From Legionellales bacterium UBA2469 (GTDB taxonomy: Bacteria > Pseudomonadota > Gammaproteobacteria > Legionellales > Legionellaceae), in contig DDPL01000027.1 in the NCBI GenBank assembly GCA_002342175.1, positions 16,130 to 29,588 on the forward strand: a stretch of DNA of 13,459 bases. The letters run 5' to 3'. A program made the translations under genes and the position numbers. The notes under the pieces are model-generated. The model ran no database searches. It was not told the origin of the DNA and saw only the letters and a program-made list of their open reading frames with translations. This document shows, in pieces, positions 6,348 to 13,459 of this stretch (the first letter of the stretch is position 1; the number at the start of each line of letters is the position of its first letter).

Positions 6348-8390
6348 ATGCGAATGATGTTGGTCGGAAATCCACTTTCTGGAAAAACGAAGCTTTTGCA
6401 AGCACTTAAAGCATTCCAATATGAGATTGACGAGTTGCCGGGCGTTTATAGCCTTTCTGTCGGCGGTGACTCGGACACCGTTATACATCAAGTTGTTCAA
6501 CCACTTTTACATCAACCCCCGGATTTACTCATTAATGTTGTCGACGCAACACAATTGGAACGCCAGTTTTTTTTAACCACACAACTTATCGAAATGGATA
6601 TCCCCATGATAGTGGTATTAACCCATATGGATAAATTAAAGGGAAAAGTAAATACACGACTTTTAGAAAAAACATGGGGTATTCCGGTTGTAGCGTTGGT
6701 ATCTGATTTAGCACCATTGTTATCGATTATTGCCCAAGACCCCCAACAACATATTGCTAAACCGATGCCCATAAAAGAACTTTCCGCATATAAAGGACCG
6801 TTGAGTTTTATGGTTAGGCGATATATTGAAGGAAATCTATCCTATCGAGAAGCATTACCTGCAAAAGTAGATAAAATTCTAAACGCCGAAGCGTTGACTT
6901 TAAAACTGTTGGATTTACGTTATCAATGGGTACATGACTTGAGTTCACAAGTCTTGAATATTGAACATACTTTAATTGAAAAACTAACCAGTCGTTTGGA
7001 TGATATTTTATTGCATCGGTTTTTGGGTTGGCCGATATTTTTATTGGTCCTATGGCTTTTTTTTAGCGTGGCCATCAATTTAGGTGGAAAAATACAGCAA
7101 CAACTAACCGGTTTAAGCGAATATTTTTTTGAACACTGGTTAAATGATATCTTATCGCAGATAAACATATGGACAGGATTAAAATGGATCTTGGTTCATG
7201 GTTTGGGGCAGGGCGTAACAACTATGCTCAGCTTTTTACCAGTCATGACATTTATGAATTTATTTTTATCGGTGATGGAATCGACAGGATATATGGCAAG
7301 GGTCGCTTTTCTATTCGAGCGAATTATGCGAAGTATCGGCTTGCCTGGTAAAGCATTTTTACCATTATTCATTGGATTTGGTTGTAATGTTCCTGCAATT
7401 ATGTCTTCTCGAATGGTAGATGGCGGTCGAGAGCGGTTACTTACAGTTTTGTTAAGCCCTTTTATGTCCTGTAGCGCTAGGTTAACCATTTATGCGGTAT
7501 TTGCCAGTTTGTTTTTCCCTGAATATGGTGGTTGGATTGTATTATCGCTTTATTTATTGGGTGTCGTGATGGCTATTTTCACAGGTTGGATCTTAAGAAG
7601 TTTTTGGCTTCAGGGAAAAGCGATGCCATTGATGATGGAGCTGCCGTTATTTCAATGGCCTAATGCCCATAAATTGTTTCGAGATATTGTGATTCGATTA
7701 AAATTATTTATTATTCGCTCGGGAAAGCTTGTGGTGCCTTTTTGTATGTTGTTAGGGACTATACAAGGCGGTATACAATATCAAAATTCCCATCACTATC
7801 AATGGATTCAAAATCTTTGGGGTGCATGGGTTCATGTCATTCAGCCTCTTTTAGCACCAATCGGAATATCGGTTGAAAATTGGCCTGCGGCAGTAAGTTT
7901 GTTAACGGGCACTATGGCGAAAGAAGTGGTCGTCGCAACTTTAAATACCTTATATGTCCAAATGCCGGTTGCTGGTGATCACGTACATCTTACGCATGCT
8001 ATTTCATCTCATTGGTATATGTTTAGGCAATTGGCGGTTATTCCTGAAACTGTTTCTAAAATTTGGGATGCGCATTCGTCCAGAGCTTTGATGTGGGCAT
8101 TTGGGGGGCCTGTTGCTGCCTATAGTTATCTTTTATTTGTTTTGCTCTATGTTCCATGTATATCTACACTAGCAATAATTCGGCAGGAAGTAGGAGCATT
8201 TTGGCAAAAATTTGCCTTTGTTTGGTCCTTTGTATTGGCTTATTCTGTCGCTAGTCTTTTTTATCAAATTGCGACTAGCTTTCTGCATCCTCTTCAAACA
8301 TTGTTATGGTGTTTGGGATTATTAGGATTGTGGACAGGTATTATTATGTTATTTCATCACTGGAAACCCTCACATGTTCATCGCGATTAG
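6348..8390 (+). CDS. feoB: Ferrous iron transporter FeoB with reduced GTPase domain
   Basis: FeoB is the inner-membrane Fe(II) importer, with an N-terminal cytosolic G domain and a membrane core. The 680 residues compare with about 773 in E. coli. G1 is GNPLSGKT (7-14). The core is well kept: RFLGWPIFLLVLW (224-236), SGYMAR-like STGYMARVAF (312-321), GFGCNVP with Cys346, SPFMSC with Cys375, AKEVVVATLNTLY (524-536) and LLYVPC with Cys604, all gate-motif equivalents. The G domain is odd. After LLQALKA the chain passes directly to FQYEIDELPGVYSL, so about 24 residues including switch I/G2 (the NWPGVTVE region) are gone. G4 is THMD (92-95) instead of NxxD. The intact downstream frame argues against simple decay. 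AAGGGG (6334-6339) is a good ribosome binding site 8 nt before the ATG. No feoA precedes it; feoC overlaps its end by 17 nt. Fur control is inferred from the box at 6282. Confidence 0.95.
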   Translation: MRMMLVGNPLSGKTKLLQALKAFQYEIDELPGVYSLSVGGDSDTVIHQVVQPLLHQPPDLLINVVDATQLERQFFLTTQLIEMDIPMIVVLTHMDKLKGKVNTRLLEKTWGIPVVALVSDLAPLLSIIAQDPQQHIAKPMPIKELSAYKGPLSFMVRRYIEGNLSYREALPAKVDKILNAEALTLKLLDLRYQWVHDLSSQVLNIEHTLIEKLTSRLDDILLHRFLGWPIFLLVLWLFFSVAINLGGKIQQQLTGLSEYFFEHWLNDILSQINIWTGLKWILVHGLGQGVTTMLSFLPVMTFMNLFLSVMESTGYMARVAFLFERIMRSIGLPGKAFLPLFIGFGCNVPAIMSSRMVDGGRERLLTVLLSPFMSCSARLTIYAVFASLFFPEYGGWIVLSLYLLGVVMAIFTGWILRSFWLQGKAMPLMMELPLFQWPNAHKLFRDIVIRLKLFIIRSGKLVVPFCMLLGTIQGGIQYQNSHHYQWIQNLWGAWVHVIQPLLAPIGISVENWPAAVSLLTGTMAKEVVVATLNTLYVQMPVAGDHVHLTHAISSHWYMFRQLAVIPETVSKIWDAHSSRALMWAFGGPVAAYSYLLFVLLYVPCISTLAIIRQEVGAFWQKFAFVWSFVLAYSVASLFYQIATSFLHPLQTLLWCLGLLGLWTGIIMLFHHWKPSHVHRD

Positions 8391-8592
8391 AGAGTATATC
8401 CAAAAGCAAAAATTGGTGACCCAAATCCAACTTGAGCGACATTTTCAATTATCAACAATCGTTATTGGACCTATTCTTGATATTTTAAAAGCACGTCATG
8501 ATATACAAGAAATTACAGAGGAACGATGTTCCTCTGATTGCGGAGATTGTGAAAATCCACGCTATTTTGAGTGGATTGGACCTGAATTATAA
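8374..8592 (+). CDS. feoC: FeoC-like winged-helix protein
   Basis: A 72-residue protein whose N-terminal part (about 1-45) has a winged-helix pattern (IREYIQKQKLVTQIQLERHF), followed by a cysteine cluster Cys52-x3-Cys56-x2-Cys59 and an aromatic ending (YFEWIGPEL). FeoC proteins of enterobacteria have the same order and use four cysteines for an iron-sulfur cluster; here only three are visible and the fourth position seems lost. FeoC binds FeoB or regulates its stability. The start overlaps the feoB stop by 17 nt, the usual arrangement, so translational coupling is likely. It is not FeoA, which is a small SH3-like beta protein. The stop overlaps the convergent gene's end by 3 codons' worth of sequence (8587-8592). 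Confidence 0.8.
   Translation: MFIAIREYIQKQKLVTQIQLERHFQLSTIVIGPILDILKARHDIQEITEERCSSDCGDCENPRYFEWIGPEL
8516..8536. repeat. Perfect inverted repeat inside feoC (9-bp arms, 3-nt loop)
   Basis: CAGAGGAAC, loop GAT, GTTCCTCTG. A stable hairpin in either RNA strand. On the - strand it is followed by TAATTTCTT, about 50 nt past the stop of the convergent gene, so it may help end that transcript. On the + strand there is no U-run. Confidence 0.7.
8554..8577 (-). terminator. Candidate terminator of the convergent - strand gene
   Basis: AATCCAC and GTGGATT form perfect 7-bp arms around a 10-nt loop. Read on the - strand, the hairpin starts 9 nt after the stop of the 826-residue gene and its right arm runs into TTTT (GTGGATTTTC). 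The T-run is short, so the call is weak. The element lies within feoC codons. Confidence 0.35.
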
Positions 8593-11067
8593 TCGTGGAC
8601 GTTTGAATATTGATGATGATTCGTTGAGATGATCTAACAAATGGCGAAATTCGATGGCTTCTTCAGTATCATCTAAAAGCTCATATTCAAAATGCGTAAG
8701 TACATTGGGAATTTCAAGATGGTGAGACAGTAAAAAATTACCAATCATAATTTTCTCATGGGTAGTCAAGATATTATTCAACAGATAAATGAGTCTATCT
8801 CCAATCATTATCGCTTCATGCGGAGCTATAGCGATCAATTTCTCTGCAGATTCTATCGCAATCAGCGTTTGAGATTGATGAATACCAACCTTTATAAAAA
8901 GTTGTTGAAGTAAGAGTTCTTTGAATTGAGGGTGCTCTGGAACAAGACAAGCTGAAAGATAGTAGATATGTCCAAGCTGAATTAGAAATCGAATATCAAT
9001 ATGATGATAATTATTTAAAATAAACAATGCAATTTGTTCATTGATAGCATGATGGTTATAGAGTGCATGAATTTTCAATGGATTCATTTGGGTATGGAGT
9101 AATATAAAAATGCTAACTTCAACTAATTCCAAGCGAATATCATTAGTTCGTGGATCATGATTTGGTGCTCGCTCATATAAATAAGGAATAAGAAATAACT
9201 TAAACTCAAAATCGATAAGTGGATTTTTTAAAAGTGGTAAATAACATTTAATGGTTGCAATGGGATCTTCCAGTTGAAAACGACTATCGGCTAAGAAATG
9301 CTCCAATAAGTAATATCTTTTGAAATGATGATCGATTTGAGAAAAAGTATTTAAATCAATATGTAACATTTCAGCAAATGCAATCATTGTATTGAGTAGC
9401 ATATGTTGCTGCATTTGTAGAAATGGAAATAAATGAGGAATAAATTGAATAGCTCGCTTTAAGAGCTTTTCATTTATGCCTTCAATTTTTATCAGACACT
9501 CAATCGCGTGGATTTGATTTTCCCATGAAATTTTTGTGTTGTAATATTGATTATGGGATGTAAGTAATGAACCTTGCGGGTTGACAAAATCAGATGAAAA
9601 GACTATTTTCTGAAAATCCTCAGCATATAGCTTGCCATACGAAATTGCTAATAGAGGAGAAGTATTTAACATGCAACGCATGATATGTATATTTTCGAAT
9701 GGTGTTGAATCAACGGCTGAAATCATTCTAGATGCTCTAAAGAGAAAATCTTCTCTTTTGTCGGGAAACCAATGTTGATAAATTAATCCGGTCTCTATAA
9801 GATCACCGCATGATCTTAGTCTATCTTCTGTAAGACCATGCATGATTATTGCCAGTTGCTTTATTATTTTTTGGTGTTCTTCAGATACGGATGGGATTAA
9901 TTCATGACCTAATTCTAGCAATTCAATATATGGCGTCTGATACTGAGTTTTTTCAGTTGCCCAGGTAAATTCTAGGAAGACAGTTAATCGATAAAATGTG
10001 TTTAAATTTAAAAGATTATCTGCTTTAAAAGATTTTTGAGCTATGTAATTTTGCACTTGCTCTTTGTTGGGCCAATCTAAGGAAAATGAACAATCTGGGT
10101 TATCTATTAGAAGATTTAACTCTTGGTAATTCATGATACTTAGAATATGGCTACAATGTTTAAATAAAGGGTTGATTTCATTGGGATTGAAAGAGAGTTG
10201 CATTTGATTAATCGCATTCACCCAAACAGGGTTGGGGATGTGTTGATTAAGCACATCAATAATGAGAGTTTCTTTTTGAGATTTTGTTAAACCATTCTTA
10301 GGGTTTAATATTGAATCAATCAAAGTTCGACTCATAGAAAATGAATAATGGTTTAATAGTTTTAGAAAGACTTGTTGTTTGATTTCAAAATCTTCTTGAG
10401 ATTGTAGAAAGGTAGAAAGTAAATTTAAGCGTTGGGAATAAGACCCAGCTTCTAATAATAAATTTTGAAATAAATAAAGTTTATCCTCTAAAGCAATGAC
10501 CGGATGTGATTCCCAAATTTGCCAAGTAATATTCGAATGTTCGTCATTAAAAAAACGTGCAAGTTCTTTGCATAGTTTAGGAAATTGCTTGAGTTTGATA
10601 CGTGGATTAAAAAAAACGGTCGAGATAAAATTTTCAGATTCAATATCTATTCGATGAAGTACATGAGAAATATATTCTATGAGTCGATTTTTTTCTTCTA
10701 TGGGATGTTTGGATTGAAGAAAAACACAGAATTCCTTTGGATTTAGTATGGCAGCTCTAGCAATATGAATGTAATGTTTTTGAGATATGTTTTTTAAAGG
10801 TAAGAATGCTATGTGTTGTGAATTGTTAAAATAATATGCCATATTGAAATCAGGTCTTAAATATATCGTGCACTCATGGATAATTTTTTTAAGGAGTAAG
10901 ATATTTTCCTGATTCGGATGTTTTCCCAAGGCAATAAGAAGATTTAAAATTTCCTGAGGATGAAGGTGCTTGAAAGTTTCAATATAATGGATCTCTTGAA
11001 GATTGAGTAGAGCACTTTCATATGGATTATTATTGTTCATCATGAGACTATATAGGACAAATGCCAT
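8587..11067 (-). CDS. Large helical protein of unknown function, possible secreted effector
   Basis: I do not recognise a family. The 826 residues have no signal peptide and no clear membrane helix, and look almost entirely alpha-helical, with many Leu/Ile/His/Asn and recurring hydrophobic helix pairs suggestive of an alpha-solenoid (HEAT- or ARM-like) without an obvious repeat unit. No catalytic motif or nucleotide-binding loop is apparent. Near the C terminus an acidic run (DDTEEAIE, 799-806) is followed by HLNESSSIFKRPRL, ending in small, polar and hydrophobic residues. This recalls the E-block type C-terminal signals of Legionella and Coxiella Dot/Icm substrates, but no secretion gene is in the window, so this is only a suggestion. 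Start: ATG 11067 is the longest. A TATAAT directly before it (11068-11073) would put transcription inside that codon, favouring ATG 11043 or 11040 (MMNNNNPYES). No good ribosome binding site precedes either. The sequence looks more AT-rich than the pan and feo genes. Confidence 0.8.
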   Translation of the reverse strand: MAFVLYSLMMNNNNPYESALLNLQEIHYIETFKHLHPQEILNLLIALGKHPNQENILLLKKIIHECTIYLRPDFNMAYYFNNSQHIAFLPLKNISQKHYIHIARAAILNPKEFCVFLQSKHPIEEKNRLIEYISHVLHRIDIESENFISTVFFNPRIKLKQFPKLCKELARFFNDEHSNITWQIWESHPVIALEDKLYLFQNLLLEAGSYSQRLNLLSTFLQSQEDFEIKQQVFLKLLNHYSFSMSRTLIDSILNPKNGLTKSQKETLIIDVLNQHIPNPVWVNAINQMQLSFNPNEINPLFKHCSHILSIMNYQELNLLIDNPDCSFSLDWPNKEQVQNYIAQKSFKADNLLNLNTFYRLTVFLEFTWATEKTQYQTPYIELLELGHELIPSVSEEHQKIIKQLAIIMHGLTEDRLRSCGDLIETGLIYQHWFPDKREDFLFRASRMISAVDSTPFENIHIMRCMLNTSPLLAISYGKLYAEDFQKIVFSSDFVNPQGSLLTSHNQYYNTKISWENQIHAIECLIKIEGINEKLLKRAIQFIPHLFPFLQMQQHMLLNTMIAFAEMLHIDLNTFSQIDHHFKRYYLLEHFLADSRFQLEDPIATIKCYLPLLKNPLIDFEFKLFLIPYLYERAPNHDPRTNDIRLELVEVSIFILLHTQMNPLKIHALYNHHAINEQIALFILNNYHHIDIRFLIQLGHIYYLSACLVPEHPQFKELLLQQLFIKVGIHQSQTLIAIESAEKLIAIAPHEAIMIGDRLIYLLNNILTTHEKIMIGNFLLSHHLEIPNVLTHFEYELLDDTEEAIEFRHLLDHLNESSSIFKRPRL

Positions 11068-11073
11068 ATTATA
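11068..11073 (-). promoter_or_regulatory. Possible -10 (TATAAT) for the 826-residue gene
   Basis: The reverse strand reads TATATAAT immediately before ATG 11067, with the exact consensus TATAAT at 11073-11068. A -35 at 17 nt (TTTTAT) is poor. If used, initiation near 11061 would exclude the first ATG as start codon. Confidence 0.35.
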
Positions 11074-11118
11074 TACTTAATGTGAAAGAAATAAAACAAT
11101 TTTAGTTCCGATGTTTTC

Positions 11119-11134
11119 TTGAGAATTTTCTCAA
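11119..11134. promoter_or_regulatory. Palindromic operator candidate in divergent intergenic region
   Basis: TTGAGAA-TT-TTCTCAA has perfect 7-bp arms with a 2-nt centre. Its left arm contains the -35 hexamer TTGAGA of the rightward promoter, a standard position for a repressor site. No regulator gene is present in the window to pair with it. Confidence 0.5.
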
Positions 11135-11147
11135 TCACTTCTATAGT
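11119..11147 (+). promoter_or_regulatory. Sigma-70 type promoter for the MscS-family gene
   Basis: TTGAGA (11119-11124), a 17-nt spacer, and TATAGT (11142-11147) each match consensus at 5 of 6 positions. Initiation near 11154 leaves a leader of only about 9 nt before ATG 11163, so translation would be nearly leaderless or begin at ATG 11175. Confidence 0.65.
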
Positions 11148-11162
11148 CTAAGTAGTGCAAAC

Positions 11163-13445
11163 ATGGATAAAATCATGATATTCAAAGTCATAGGACAAAT
11201 CTTTTTGACAATGGTATTTTTTCTTTCATCCACATTATATGCCGATGAATCTTTCCATTTCGACAAAAATCGTGTGCCCTATCAATTCAGACAAGCTAGT
11301 CAGGAATTGGTTGATATTCATAAACAGTTGAAAACACATAATACTAGCTTTATCGGTTTACAAAGTATGATTGCTGATTTAAATCGTATTTCTAAAATTG
11401 GTCATGATTGTCAAATAGAATTTAAAAATGGATTACAACAAATTGATAATATTTCAAAACAAATTCAACAGATTGTAGACAAAACTGGATTTGAGGAGAC
11501 CTATAAAAGTTTTGAATATGACAAGAAAGTTAAATACGGCACATTAATTTATTGTCAATTGATATCTTATTATAGTAATAAATATATTTTTGAAGCAAAG
11601 CAACAGTTATTTCAAAAGCCTAAAAATCGAGTTCATCAAGTAAGCTTAAGCGTTCTTTTAAATACACCCAATTTGATGAATTATCCTTTGAAGCTAAAAA
11701 ATTTATATTATCAATTTGGAATTGATTATTTTAACTCAAAAGATGGTATTTCAATGCTGATTATTTTTACTATAAGCAGTATTTTGGGATTGCTCATAGG
11801 GTTTAAATTGCGCCGATTCCAACACATGAAGTATCGATTTTTATCATATCTTGCCATAGATAAAATAACTTATATATTACCAATAATCCTTCCTCTATTT
11901 TCTGAAACGATTTATGTTTTTCAAAAAACCGCGGGTTTACTTAATCCACCCTTTATCACTTCGATATTATTAATCTTATGTATTTACTTAACCATGTTTT
12001 ATGGGATTATCATTTATGCTAAAGGTATGGAAAATGAAAATAATCGAGAATGGGGTAAAAAGATTGCATATCAAACAATCGTTCTTTTTTCGATAAATAT
12101 GACTCATATACTATTTACAATAATGTTTACTTTTCTTTTTGAAAATAACCCTCTTGTAGACTTGTTATTCAAAATGTTTTTTATTTTTTGGTCGACTATA
12201 GTTATTTATCATTGTTATTTGTTAATGATGACGTGCACTGAATATCAATATTATTCCATCCGAATACGAGGCTTGATTTCGAGGTTGCGTGATTTAGTTC
12301 CTTATATGTGTATACTTTTACAAGTTGTGCGCATATATGCATTAGTCATTGGGCATGATGTTTTAGCCGTCAATTTATCTGCAAAAATTTTTCTTTTACT
12401 ATTTTGCTTTTTTTTAGCGAGTATATTTACTCATGTTTTTAAAAAATTTTTTTTAAATCTAGAGCAGGGAGATGGTCGATTTGTTAAATATCTTCGACAT
12501 GTTTTAAATCTAGGGGGAGCAAATTTACAACAAAAAGAATTCGCCTATTTTAAAATATCATTGATGATTTATTTTATGGTGTTGGGTATTGAGTTGTTTA
12601 TCAAGGTCATGGATGTCCCCTCTTCATATTTGATTCAATTTGATCACTATATCTATGATGGTTTTAATATTTTAAATTTTAAATTGATTCCCATTAGGTT
12701 GTTAAATGCAATAACTTTATTCTTTCTGTTCATATTAGGTGCGAAGTGGACATCAAAATACATGTCAAGAACAACATTTGCCAAATATGATTCGGATAGA
12801 CGTAGCACATTGTCATTGATTGTCAAATATATCGGATACTTATTTGCCGTTGTGTTTGCAGTTGGGGTATTGGGCATCAGCTTGGAGAATCTGAGCATGA
12901 TTATTGGATATTTTTCCTTGGGCATTGGTATTGGAATGCAATCGATAGTTTTTGATTTGATTTCAGGATTAATTATACTGGCCCATAAACCAATACGAAT
13001 CAATGATTATGTCACATTATCGATGGAATCTAATTCGATAACAGGACATGTCCAAAAAATATTATTATTATCAACACAAATTATTACAGATGATCAGTCG
13101 GTTATGCATGTGCGAAATGCCAATTTATTAAAAGGAAATTTGGAAAATCATACCTTATTTAACCAAATCACCAAATGCTTCATTCCGTTTGCCTTGTCTG
13201 AAGTCACCGATTTTGAAAAGGCCAAGGCCATTATTTTAAATGTGGTTAAGAAAAAAGATGAAATTGTACAATCCGGAACAAACGGTCCACTGGTTCTGCT
13301 CGATTCGACCAATGCAAAGGATTATGAATCATCTGTTGTGATTAATTTATTATTCTACATGAAAGATATAGAACTTAAGCAATATGTTATTGATAACATT
13401 ATGAAAAATATTCGACAGGAATTTGAAAAGAAGGGCGTGGAGTAG
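11163..13445 (+). CDS. Large MscS-family mechanosensitive channel
   Basis: A 760-residue multi-pass inner-membrane protein. A signal peptide (hydrophobic 9-24) probably ends at Leu-Tyr-Ala27. A periplasmic, partly coiled-coil domain follows (about 28-190). Then come about 9 membrane helices and the MscS core: a TM2-like helix (VKYIGYLFAVVFAVGVLGI) and the pore helix with SLGIGIGMQ (585-593) leading to SGLIILAHKPIRIND (601-615), the counterpart of the Ala/Gly-rich pore and SGLIIL-RPI of MscS. The beta domain is divergent (ITGHVQKI, then HVRNANLL at 649-656 where MscS has IPN), and the cytosolic C-terminal part (about 660-760) fits the family's alpha/beta domain. The layout is like MscK/MscM but clearly smaller than their 1,100 residues. 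The role is probably pressure release on osmotic downshift. It is transcribed away from the 826-residue gene, with a likely operator in the shared region. The weak ribosome binding site leaves ATG 11175 as an alternative start. Confidence 0.9.
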   Translation: MDKIMIFKVIGQIFLTMVFFLSSTLYADESFHFDKNRVPYQFRQASQELVDIHKQLKTHNTSFIGLQSMIADLNRISKIGHDCQIEFKNGLQQIDNISKQIQQIVDKTGFEETYKSFEYDKKVKYGTLIYCQLISYYSNKYIFEAKQQLFQKPKNRVHQVSLSVLLNTPNLMNYPLKLKNLYYQFGIDYFNSKDGISMLIIFTISSILGLLIGFKLRRFQHMKYRFLSYLAIDKITYILPIILPLFSETIYVFQKTAGLLNPPFITSILLILCIYLTMFYGIIIYAKGMENENNREWGKKIAYQTIVLFSINMTHILFTIMFTFLFENNPLVDLLFKMFFIFWSTIVIYHCYLLMMTCTEYQYYSIRIRGLISRLRDLVPYMCILLQVVRIYALVIGHDVLAVNLSAKIFLLLFCFFLASIFTHVFKKFFLNLEQGDGRFVKYLRHVLNLGGANLQQKEFAYFKISLMIYFMVLGIELFIKVMDVPSSYLIQFDHYIYDGFNILNFKLIPIRLLNAITLFFLFILGAKWTSKYMSRTTFAKYDSDRRSTLSLIVKYIGYLFAVVFAVGVLGISLENLSMIIGYFSLGIGIGMQSIVFDLISGLIILAHKPIRINDYVTLSMESNSITGHVQKILLLSTQIITDDQSVMHVRNANLLKGNLENHTLFNQITKCFIPFALSEVTDFEKAKAIILNVVKKKDEIVQSGTNGPLVLLDSTNAKDYESSVVINLLFYMKDIELKQYVIDNIMKNIRQEFEKKGVE

Positions 13446-13459
13446 CCCCCTAAAAAACG

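Noticed and set aside
7196..7489. Open frame of 97 codons on the - strand under feoB
   Set aside because: It lies opposite the conserved FeoB gate motifs, and its composition is explained by the complementary codons.
8374..8592. Possibility that the small gene after feoB is a displaced feoA
   Set aside because: It has a helical winged-helix pattern and a cysteine cluster, as in FeoC; FeoA is a beta-barrel SH3-like protein without such a cluster.
12653..13003. Open frame of 116 codons on the - strand under the channel gene
   Set aside because: It is antisense to the conserved MscS pore helix, with no plausible ribosome binding site or family match.
13446..13459. CCCCCTAAAAAACG after the last stop considered as part of a terminator
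   Set aside because: The window ends before any pairing arm or T-run could be seen.

Overview
The window is a piece of an AT-rich gammaproteobacterial chromosome. Gene content (GadC-type permease, PriC-like protein, panBC, ZapE/AFG1 ATPase, feoB-feoC under a Fur-box promoter, MscS-family channel) and protein style point to Gammaproteobacteria. A member of the Legionellales, or a similarly host-associated lineage, is my best guess from protein resemblance; nothing in the window proves it. Genes are tightly packed, often with overlapping stops and starts. There are no tRNA or rRNA genes, no insertion sequences and no CRISPR arrays.

Left block (2-2927, + strand): a tRNA-guanine transglycosylase paralogue cut off at its 5' end by the window edge, then 6 nt later a 459-aa amino-acid antiporter of the GadC type, then (11-nt overlap) a small PriC-like protein. 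These look like one transcript. Second block (2946-6277, + strand): an extended -10 promoter precedes panB and panC (pantoate synthesis for coenzyme A), followed by a COG2945-type alpha/beta hydrolase and a ZapE-type ATPase, all overlapping or closely spaced.

Third block (6282-8592, + strand): an almost perfect Fur box (13 of 14 consensus positions) overlaps the promoter of feoB. feoB overlaps feoC by 17 nt. There is no feoA. The FeoB membrane part is well conserved, but its GTPase domain lacks about 24 residues including switch I and has a changed G4 motif. This is the most striking anomaly in the window.

Right block: a convergent - strand gene (8587-11067) encodes an 826-residue soluble, apparently all-helical protein of unknown function with an acidic stretch near its C terminus. 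Its 3' end overlaps feoC by 6 bp, and two perfect inverted repeats lie inside feoC just beyond its stop. A 95-bp divergent intergenic region (11068-11162) contains a TATAAT for the unknown gene, a TTGAGA-N17-TATAGT promoter for the other direction, and a palindrome over that -35 that looks like an operator. The last gene (11163-13445) is a large MscS-family mechanosensitive channel with a signal peptide and about 11 membrane segments.
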